Of a DNA stretch of 17,866 bases, positions 6,930 to 14,591 are shown one piece after another (position 1 is the stretch's first letter; every line of letters begins with the position of its first letter). The position numbers and the translations under genes were made by a program. Under the pieces are notes generated by a model, which searched no databases, was not told the DNA's origin, and was given only the letters and a program-made list of their open reading frames with translations. Source of the DNA: Zancudomyces culisetae (Eukaryota; Kickxellomycota; Harpellomycetes; Harpellales; Legeriomycetaceae); contig LSSK01001110.1 of NCBI GenBank assembly GCA_001969505.1, positions 1 through 17,866 of the forward strand, given 5' to 3'.

Positions 6930-9900
6930 ATGATCAACAGTAATAACGGGATAATAAACATTTATTCTGTCAATAGCGGTGCACGCAATATAATTACCTT
7001 GCGGTCTAGGCCCGATAGCCTTGAATATAAAATATTTGACAACGACGAGGTGCAATATCAAAACGAAAACCAGACGCAAGAGCATCAACGAGCTTCCAAC
7101 AACAACAACAACAACAACAACATACTTGAATTCAAGTTTGCTTCTGGCGAGCTTTTTTTAACAAAAGATGGTGGTGGAAATTGGAGTTTTAATACTCTAT
7201 CAGTTGGTAATAAGGATAGTTATGCACTAAAAACAGACGTCGTAAATCAACACTATGTTGCATGTAATACTAAGCAGAGAAAATTTAACAGCAAAAACGA
7301 TGCTGATGGTGATGGTGATGACAGTTATATAAAAGTTGTCCAATACACTAGTTTCTTCCCTAGTGATTATAATCTGTTATTTTTGCCGTCAAGTATGAAA
7401 GAATCAAAAACTGAGAATAAAGACAATGTCAATGATAACAATAACGATAACAACAAAAACAGCGAAAAACAGATCGATTATGAAACTAACAACCGTCGAG
7501 TTGATATTAGCAAAGTCACTAGCCACCACTTTACTTTGGACAAAAAACTAATACTAAACCTCTTAAATTGCGAGAATAAACCCTCAGATTCTCTTGATGT
7601 TCCGCTAAAAATTAGAAGCAACAGCAGAAATATCGTACTCGGCAACAATCAAGACAGTGGTGGTTCGAGTAACGAAAAGGAGGACAAGGAGGAGGTTTGT
7701 GATATAAATTGTGCTACGGATGATAACCCCAATAAAAAAACCCCCTCCCACACTTCTGCTACTACTTTGGACTATAGCTCTCATCCCTTGGTAAAAAGAA
7801 ATTCGATGTATAGCAGAAGTCTCAATACATCTACAGGCACCGAACAAGTCAACCAATCCAATACTGCAAGTGTGAGATCTCTATCAGTAAACACGTCAGA
7901 TAGTTCAACAACTACAATGACAACAACAGCAACAGATATAGTAACCGTAGAACCGGATGCAACGGATGTAACAGATACGACAGGCACAGAAGACATGTCA
8001 GAGGATCTCCCCCTTTTGATGACATCTGAAGCTTCTAGTAGCACTAGTACTTCAATGGAAACCGTACCAACCACTACCGAAGTTATTTCAGACTCTGCTG
8101 ATACTGTTAACCAAAATCTTTTGCTTTCTCTTTTTAATGAATTTACAAAAACCATTTTTGCAGCACGGGAATCGACTACAGCACAAGAAAATCTAGAAAC
8201 GACTACTAAATCGCTGCCGCGTGTTACAGAAACAAAATTTGTAACCCTTCTGCGCCCCACTATAACAAGTACTGTTCGTCGTTCCGTTGTTATAACAAAA
8301 ACAGTTAAGCCGAGCAGCTCAGCAAACGCTTCAGTAAGCAACACAGATAATGTTTCAATAAGCAACACTGCAAATGTTTCAACAAGCAACACAGAAAACG
8401 CTTCAACAAGCAACACAGATAACGCTTCAACAAGCAACACACAAAACGCTTCAACAAGCAACACAGATAACGCTTCAACAAGCAACACAGATAACGCTTC
8501 AACAAGCAACACAGATAACGCTTCAATAAGCAGTAGAGCACTAAACGCCATCGTTTCAAAATCTGCATCAGGATCGTTTCAATCTAGCACCCCTGAAATG
8601 ACACTAACAGTTCTGTCAACTGCTAAATATAAAACTACCATTACCTCTATCACCAGTGTTACCTCTACAAGCGTTGTTGCACTCACAGCGCTAAAGGTTG
8701 AGACATCTACACAAAACACAACCGAATTACGCTCGGTTGTATTGAATTCTCCCGCAGTCTCTTTGAGTCTAATTTCAGTGATTACACTAGGTATTCCTGA
8801 AGATTTGAGCAGTGAATCTTCAACAACGGTGACATCTAAAGCAAATGAAAGCACAATTACAAGCACAACTACTCAAAATCCTGCCCAACTTTCGCTAGGT
8901 GTATCGAAAATATCGATCAACGAAAGTAGTGAAGTGTTTCTGGTTGGCTCAAATGGAAGTGTAAGCAAACTTGGTATACTTACGCAAAACACCGTTGTAA
9001 GTCGAGTGATAAAAACAGTATCGATCTCTTCTACAACTTTATCTACATCTTCTGCAACCTCTTCTGTTAGATCGCTTGCAATAACTAATAGTAACACTAG
9101 CTCAGTCGATGCACAGCAAAGTATTGCAATTCTGTTGGATCTTCTAAGCAAAAATACGTCTTATAGTTTTATTCAAAACACGATACTCAAAAAGGTGGTG
9201 AAAACCGCCGTAAAATCAAATAGCACTCCAACTCGCACTCAAAGAAGTCTGAATGTAGGCTCCAGACAAAAAAGTACAATAAAGGTAATAAAAACTATTG
9301 TAAAAACTGTTAGCTCCAAAAAAGGAAGCACTTTAGCCAACAACCTCAGAGTAGGGTTGGCTGGTGGTGATGTAGTCGATAATAACAATCATCTTAACAC
9401 AATGGTCGAGAATGCTGCAGAATATGATCAATCTATTACTACTGCTACTACTGCTGCTGCTCCTACTGCTAATCAAAAAAAGCAAGAAACTATGGGAGGA
9501 TCTTTGGAAGAAATAAACAATGATAACCCAATGCTACTCAAACGTGGTTATATGGGGAACTATGGTAACGGTGGAGGGTATAATGGACCAAACCTTGATG
9601 ATAACATCATCATAGACGGTTTTTTGTCAGGGAACGAAAACAATAGCGGTTTGCCAACAGAAACATCCACAAGCTCGAGTGTAGACCCATACTGTACAGA
9701 CTCAGATAGTCTCACCACAACTACCATAACCAGGTCGACAAAAGTGGTTGTTAATATATACACCAAACCAGGGCAAACTGATTTAGGAGATGCTTGCATA
9801 CAACCAAGCACTGATAAACTGGTACTTCATAATATAAATTATATTGATGAGTGCCACACCTCTGCATACCTAAACAAAAAGTATCTAAGGCTAGGCTTGC

Positions 9901-10184
9901 GACGCAACAGAAAACTTCTCAATGGAATTTTAAATCACATAAAGAGCAAGGACTTTATCAAAAGCTGTAACAGCGTGGTTTCAGGCAGTTCCAATACGGC
10001 TATCGATCCAAATGAGATATGTGATCTTGATGATGACACTGTAAACAACATAAAGCTTGTCCTTAACCAATTGAATAATGATAATACTCTCCCAAGATTT
10101 TTAAAGCGTGCCGAACCAGATCGCTCTTCCAAGAAACTGGATACCACTGCAACAACAGATACTGCACCATTGATGAAATTTTAA
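6930..10184 (+). CDS. Large Ser/Thr/Asn-rich mucin-like protein with tandem repeats and KR sites
   Basis: An open frame of 1084 residues; the ATG at 6930 follows an in-frame TAA (6924). I do not recognise the family. The N-terminal 150 residues look folded (IINIYSVNSGARNI, FASGELFLTKDGGGNW) and faintly recall N-terminal domains of fungal wall proteins. Residues about 270-850 are a Ser/Thr-rich stalk with many N-x-S/T sequons, an 8-residue tandem repeat (466-535), and recurring strands of the type RS(L/V) and (V/I)IKT(V/I). The C-terminal part (about 920-1050) has five cysteines. Lys-Arg pairs at 289-290, 871-872 and 1059-1060, each after a hydrophobic-rich segment, look like Kex2 sites. All this suggests a secreted, glycosylated, processed surface protein. 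Yet the ATG gives no signal peptide, so an upstream exon may be missing. There is no C-terminal GPI signal. It could instead be intracellular and disordered. Confidence 0.75.
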   Translation: MINSNNGIINIYSVNSGARNIITLRSRPDSLEYKIFDNDEVQYQNENQTQEHQRASNNNNNNNNILEFKFASGELFLTKDGGGNWSFNTLSVGNKDSYALKTDVVNQHYVACNTKQRKFNSKNDADGDGDDSYIKVVQYTSFFPSDYNLLFLPSSMKESKTENKDNVNDNNNDNNKNSEKQIDYETNNRRVDISKVTSHHFTLDKKLILNLLNCENKPSDSLDVPLKIRSNSRNIVLGNNQDSGGSSNEKEDKEEVCDINCATDDNPNKKTPSHTSATTLDYSSHPLVKRNSMYSRSLNTSTGTEQVNQSNTASVRSLSVNTSDSSTTTMTTTATDIVTVEPDATDVTDTTGTEDMSEDLPLLMTSEASSSTSTSMETVPTTTEVISDSADTVNQNLLLSLFNEFTKTIFAARESTTAQENLETTTKSLPRVTETKFVTLLRPTITSTVRRSVVITKTVKPSSSANASVSNTDNVSISNTANVSTSNTENASTSNTDNASTSNTQNASTSNTDNASTSNTDNASTSNTDNASISSRALNAIVSKSASGSFQSSTPEMTLTVLSTAKYKTTITSITSVTSTSVVALTALKVETSTQNTTELRSVVLNSPAVSLSLISVITLGIPEDLSSESSTTVTSKANESTITSTTTQNPAQLSLGVSKISINESSEVFLVGSNGSVSKLGILTQNTVVSRVIKTVSISSTTLSTSSATSSVRSLAITNSNTSSVDAQQSIAILLDLLSKNTSYSFIQNTILKKVVKTAVKSNSTPTRTQRSLNVGSRQKSTIKVIKTIVKTVSSKKGSTLANNLRVGLAGGDVVDNNNHLNTMVENAAEYDQSITTATTAAAPTANQKKQETMGGSLEEINNDNPMLLKRGYMGNYGNGGGYNGPNLDDNIIIDGFLSGNENNSGLPTETSTSSSVDPYCTDSDSLTTTTITRSTKVVVNIYTKPGQTDLGDACIQPSTDKLVLHNINYIDECHTSAYLNKKYLRLGLRRNRKLLNGILNHIKSKDFIKSCNSVVSGSSNTAIDPNEICDLDDDTVNNIKLVLNQLNNDNTLPRFLKRAEPDRSSKKLDTTATTDTAPLMKF
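7098..7121 (+). repeat. (AAC)8 repeat encoding poly-Asn
   Basis: Eight consecutive AAC codons (residues 57-64) in the N-terminal part of the mucin-like gene. It is likely length-variable between strains. Confidence 0.85.
8325..8534 (+). repeat. 24-bp coding tandem repeat (consensus NASTSNTD)
   Basis: Eight full 24-bp units plus a partial ninth, each encoding an N-(A/V)-S-x-S-N-T-x octapeptide. The first three units have diverged (VS, IS, TA, TE); the last five are nearly identical, pointing to recent copy-number change or homogenisation. Each unit carries an N-x-S glycosylation sequon and several Ser/Thr. Such in-frame repeats are typical of fungal wall proteins and adhesins. Confidence 0.92.
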
Positions 10185-11586
10185 TTAGCCAGACTTGAAT
10201 TTCTTGTTTTGTATATTTTTTTCTATCAAAAACAATTTAGAAGAAAAAAAAGGAAGGAGATGGAAAGAAAATACGTTAATTTACTTGAGAGATTTAGCAT
10301 ATATTCCCTTCCATGAACGCCGATTCATTACAGATACTCTTTTTGTTTGCTTGTTTTATACTTTTTTTCTATTAACTATACAATTTATCTCTACAGATTT
10401 TACATCTATACATATTCCTATGGTATAAATTTTCAGTTTTCTATGTATACATATTATAATTTTTTCTTCGGTATTTGCACTAAAAAAAACAATTACCTTT
10501 AATGAGTAAGAGAATAGTCTTTTTTTTCAACGGGAACAAGATTCTTAGTGAATTGGTACAAACGTAGCCAATGCTGTAATTCATACTTTGATATTTTAGA
10601 CCCATAATGATTAGAATCTCTTACTCTAACCAACATGTATAAGCTCATATCGGATTTGGCACACCAGTGTCCAGAGCATTTTCCGAACCGCTACAAGTCT
10701 TCTCCGTTGTTAGGTGTTCAATCTTCAGCGCTCAGTACTCTGTAGTAACTAGGTGTTAGCAAACGCCATCTTATTGTGGTTAAACGTGGTAGTGGTTTTG
10801 TTCTAGAACCATTGTTCCTATTTAAGAAAAAACAATTCACCATTTGTCATCAAAATTAATTTTCTTTACCAGTTAAATCTCTTTAAACCAAATTTTCTGA
10901 ATATTTTCCTTCTTTAACTCATTTTTTCAATTTTTTTTTAATTGAATGTTCAAAAAACCAATGCAAAAATACAACTTTTAATCAAGTTGTACAACGCATT
11001 CTACAATTATTTACCAAATGTGCACTTTTGTTAGATTACTTTGTCAGAGTCCCAGAATTTTTATTTTTTGGGATATTATCATGAATTTTTCAGTATACAA
11101 CTTGAGGGCTTTAAAAAGTGAGATATTTATTAAGGCTAATATTTGATGATCTCTTTCGAATAAATAATTGGCAGCTAAACACTTTAATCAAATAATTACA
11201 GTATTTGTCTTATATTGTGATTGGCCCTGCGAGACTTCATTTCACATTTTTTGACGTTTTGATAATAAAAAACTGGTTTAACGGGTTAATATTGCTTGTT
11301 TGCAAATATCTATAAGATAGCGGTATTTATTTGATTTACGATTTTTTTTTGCAGTAGCATAGTTCAGATATTGGCAAAAACAAGAGAAAAAAACTGAACA
11401 TCTGGCGGGAAGGAAGAAGGAAACCAACTTTTTTTTTTATCTACAATTAATCCCACACATGGGTGAAAACAGTTAGTGAAAGGGTTACAAGCTATTTAAA
11501 CCCGCTTAGTGTCAATAATCAAAGTAATTGAAAAAAGAATAACACCTGCTACATTAGGTAGCCACAGACATAAGTATACAAAAAAT
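10185..11586. other. Long AT-rich intergenic region upstream of YPD1
   Basis: 1.4 kb with no supported gene. A short frame at 10195-10428 begins with TTG and is U-rich 3' flank. Homopolymeric A and T runs are frequent, as in yeast promoters and terminators. A GC-richer patch CTGGCGGGAAGG lies near 11403, about 185 bp before the YPD1 ATG, and could be a factor site. No tRNA, snoRNA box pair or mobile element was recognised. Confidence 0.5.
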
Positions 11587-12167
11587 ATGAGCGATGATCA
11601 GGAAGCAGATGATATTTTAGATTACGAAATTTTCAATCAATTACTGTCAGTGGACGATGAAGATCGCGAATTTTTAAAAGGCGTGGTACTCAATTATTTA
11701 CAGCAAGCCGAAAGAACATTTGAGGAGATTAGATCTTGTATGTAAGTGTCTGATTCTTTTCCGATTAAAGGGTGGGGGGGGTTATATATAGAAACACTGC
11801 AATTTTTAGCGCTTGCTAGGGACGTGCTTTGAAATATCGCTATATTTTAACAAGGCTGGGCTATTTGTGGACAAGTATAATTTGTTTGATTTACAATATT
11901 TTTTACACTTATAATAGCCAAGAGGGGGATCTTCCTGGAATATCAAAACTTGGGCACTTTTTGAAGGGGAGCTCGGCATCTTTGGGCCTCAAAAGAGTAA
12001 AAGATAGCTGCGAAAGACTTAATCAAATAGGAAAGTATAATAGGGACTCAGGCACAAAAGTGCCCGAGTCACAACTGCTGGGATTGGCTGCAAATGAGTT
12101 TAAAACCACCAGAGAAGAGTTTGAAAAGGCAGGGGAGTTCTTTGCGTATTTCTTTGAAAACTACTGA
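11587..12167 (+). CDS. YPD1: Histidine phosphotransfer protein Ypd1 (two exons)
   Basis: Exons are 11587-11741 and 11918-12167, giving 134 residues. Ypd1 takes phosphate from the receiver domain of the sensor kinase Sln1 and passes it to the response regulators Ssk1 and Skn7, controlling the Hog1 osmostress pathway and oxidative/wall responses. The HPt signature is SKLGHFLKGSSASLGL, with the phospho-accepting histidine at residue 65 (position 64 in S. cerevisiae), followed by CERL and the C-terminal helices. The acidic N-terminus and QQAERTFEEI helix align with the family. It is shorter than S. cerevisiae Ypd1 (167) because the loop between the last helices is compact. I chose ATG 11587: the frame extends further up only to a GTG, and this start fits family length. 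Splicing at GTAAGT restores a colinear helix (EEIRSCIQEGDLPGISKL). Confidence 0.95.
11742..11917 (+). other. YPD1 intron
   Basis: A 176-nt, phase-2 intron with a canonical donor (GTAAGT), acceptor ATAATAG and a branch-like TTTTAAC at 11845-11851. An overlapping GTATGT donor four bases upstream is out of phase with the acceptor. A pure G8 run sits at 11774-11781, about 30 nt inside the intron. Confidence 0.9.
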
Positions 12168-12927
12168 TTCACCTTGTTTTTTACTCTACTTTTTTATTCT
12201 GTTATGTGTACTGTGAACCCCCATGCATCCCCTGTAATATCTACTATAACTTAGAGTTTACGTTTTTAAATACTTGTAATCGCGAAACTGCACTTGTCTT
12301 TTAATCTCTCAATAAGTTTGACATGATTTCGTTATTTAACTATACTCTTCGCTTTGTTTTTGGCAGAAAATTGTAGCAACTTTGGCTTTTAGTAATAATA
12401 ATAATAATATTAAACCTGCATTTCACTCCAATGCAGTCAGCAACTGTTTCTACGTTTTATTATAGCTTATAAGCATAAAACAAAAATACACTTGATGAAT
12501 ACTTGAAATTAGACCAGTGATAACCGCAAAACAAAGCCAGGATCTTGATTATGGACCCCCCCCCTCCTGCTTCACTTCTAACCAAGAGGAAGATGGAAAT
12601 AACCATCAAAAGGGTGTATTGTGAATACTTTTTTCGTCGTATATGTATTGCTAGATGAAACACATGTAATGCTATCCAAAGTATTAATTTTAAAATAGCC
12701 CAAAAGAAATAAAAGAAAATTTCTAGAAATATAGTAGTAACAATCTACGATGACGAGGTTACATCCTGTCTATCTACACAAATACAATCTATAGTGAACC
12801 AGTATATACATTCCTGGACTATTTATTTGTGCCTATATCCGATCCCCTCCCCCTTGTGGGAATGAGAAACTTATTTCGCAAAACTTTAGAGTAAAATGCG
12901 CCCATTTATTTGATTCTTCATTTCGTT
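12168..12927. other. Convergent intergenic region between YPD1 and the mitochondrial gene
   Basis: 3' flanks of two converging genes. It holds an AAT microsatellite (about 12393-12410) and C9 at 12556-12564. The minus-strand frame 12663-12460 is hydrophobic, low-complexity and unsupported. Nothing else is seen. Confidence 0.5.
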
Positions 12928-13194
12928 CTACTGGCTATCTGTATCGGTTTTGTTCTCATTCAAAAGATTGTAGTATTCTCTTTTAACCTGCCGCAAATAA
13001 AGCTCAGACCAGAGCAACTTAAGTGAAAAGTATGAAAGTGAGCTCCATAAAAACAATGTGGCAACCGGCTTTCCAAAGGCCCGAAAGATACCGTAACTTT
13101 GGACCTCTTGTTGTTGTGAGTAGGATCTGGAAAATCTGAATCTATTTAGACTATGTTTGTAAAGCCTATTAAAGCCTGATTTTTGTATGTTCAT
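12928..13194 (-). CDS. Small mitochondrial single-span membrane protein
   Basis: 88 residues, ATG at 13194 with an in-frame TAG nine bases upstream. The first 25 residues are rich in Arg, Lys, Ser and Asn with no acidic residue, ending in SRSYS. That is a typical matrix presequence with an R-x-Y-S processing site, similar to the VRLYS in the ACP1 gene of this window. After a short linker comes FGKPVATLFLWSSLSYF, one hydrophobic span (about 40-62), then a charged C-terminal helix (LRQVKREYYNLLNENK). This layout fits small inner-membrane assembly factors; an INA17/INA22-like ATP synthase assembly factor is one possibility, but I cannot confirm it. It converges on YPD1. The targeting features make it a likely real gene. 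Confidence 0.7.
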   Translation of the reverse strand: MNIQKSGFNRLYKHSLNRFRFSRSYSQQQEVQSYGIFRAFGKPVATLFLWSSLSYFSLKLLWSELYLRQVKREYYNLLNENKTDTDSQ

Positions 13195-14591
13195 TGTGTG
13201 CTAACAAGTAGATTGAGTAGGTGTGTTGTAAAATCTTCGATCTATTTTCTTATTACCCTATATCCCAAAATATATTTCATGACTTTGAAATGTATACTCA
13301 TTAATGTACTACAAAAGGCTTGGTAAACAAGTTTGTTATTTGTTTTGTTTTGGTTAATTTTTGAACCCAAAAAAATTTTTCCCCCAACTGATCCCAACAT
13401 TCATTTAATACGATTATTATCACAGGTGAAAAAATATCATCAGTTTATTTTTTTCTTTTTGCAGTTTGTTTTAGGACGTTTAGAGCCAAAAGTTAAGGAT
13501 ATATTGTAATGGGAGAAGCAAGTACCGATAATTTAGCTCTGTTCATAAATGTGGGTACTTTTGTTATATATGTACGTATATGTAAAGCAACCAAATGTGA
13601 GCTAAAATAACCAAGAGATAGACGCTATAACGTTCTTTGTTTGGTTGCATCTTTCTGCCGACCTCTCCCTCTCTCTTATTCTTCTACATACATACACATA
13701 GGATATGAGTGAAAAGTTTTTGCCCAAAAATAAAAGAGCACGTATGGTGTGTGATACTTTGGTGTTTATATCGTTTCAGTTATACATTAATCATTTAAGT
13801 TTCTAGTTAAGGGGGCTAGTGAGCATGACTATTCGGTTACCAACACACTAAAATACAGTTCAGTCCAAAATGACACAAAAACATACTGCCAGATTTTCTT
13901 TACATTAACTAGAGTACTCACAATTAATTCTACACAGCAAAAACAAGACTATCAAAGTTTTAGCGGTCATCCTACTCATAAAGATGCTGATTAGCTCAAA
14001 TTAATGTGCACTGTCGTCAATTACATTTTCCTGTTTTCCTCTCAACCAAGATAATATAGCAGTCTTTTCAGTTTATTTTCTTATCGAGAGAGTAATAAAG
14101 TATAAATGTACCATTCAAAGACTGCGCGGTATGTTCAAAGACGGGAGATGAAAGGGGGTGGGGATGTTTGAAGTGCTTTACTCTTGGGTTGAGCATCAAA
14201 CCCGCATATCTGTGACTCTGATTCGCTACTCAAGTTAACCTGAAAGGCTATATTTTTGGTGAAAATAAACAGCTAAATTCTAGTACTACATAATCTACCA
14301 ATGGTAGTGAGTATCGAAACAATTGAAACAAAAAATCTGGCGAATAAAAATAGCTACATACACGAAAAAGCAGGAAGAAATTTACTGTGAACACATTAAA
14401 GCTAACATTAATTCGCAAAATCCAGTGTTTTTGCGGAAAAATAAAAAAACGGTTTGCTAGAAAAATAATAGCTGAAATAATCTTGTTTTCAAATGATAAG
14501 TATATATTACTAAAGGTCAGAAAACCACGATACATACAATCTCTCTGGTAAATAGAAAGAAATCTGAAAAAGAAGTACGGGAAACAGGAAA
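13195..14591. other. Long intergenic region, mostly without genes
   Basis: The only coding-like material is the weak two-exon candidate at 13509-13806 (separate entry). The rest is AT-rich with short frames, plus a G-rich patch (GGGGGTGGGG near 14155). It would contain the promoter of the mitochondrial gene (minus) and of the five-exon gene (plus). Confidence 0.45.
13509..13806 (+). CDS. Candidate two-exon small gene (48 residues), weak
   Basis: Exon 13509-13550 encodes MGEASTDNLALFIN. A 151-nt putative intron (GTGGGT donor; long pyrimidine tract ending ACACATAG at 13701) leads in phase 0 to 13702-13806, which begins DMSEKFLPKNKRARMVCDT and ends at TAG. The pyrimidine-rich acceptor region is the most intron-like piece of DNA in this interval, and the joined peptide reads smoothly as a charged amphipathic helix. 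The donor is poor and no homolog is recognised. It may have further exons or be chance. Confidence 0.2.

Noticed and set aside
6816-7088. Minus-strand ORF starting with a signal-peptide-like hydrophobic stretch
   Set aside because: It overlaps the 5' end of the large plus-strand gene antisense; the hydrophobicity comes from complementing AAC/AAT-rich codons, poly-Asn included.
7781-8551. 256-residue minus-strand ORF with repeated Leu/Val/Glu octapeptides
   Set aside because: It is the antisense image of the 24-bp repeat and the Thr/Ser-rich coding sequence; AT-poor stop content on the opposite strand explains its length.
10195-10428. 77-residue plus-strand ORF after the mucin-like gene
   Set aside because: It starts with TTG, has Phe/Leu/Ile-rich low complexity from T-rich 3' flank, and shows no coding signal.
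11829-12167. Intron-retained YPD1 exon 2 ORF with a hydrophobic N-terminus as a separate protein
   Set aside because: It begins at a TTG inside the intron; the HPt domain needs the exon 1 helices, and the GTAAGT/ATAG splice joins them perfectly.
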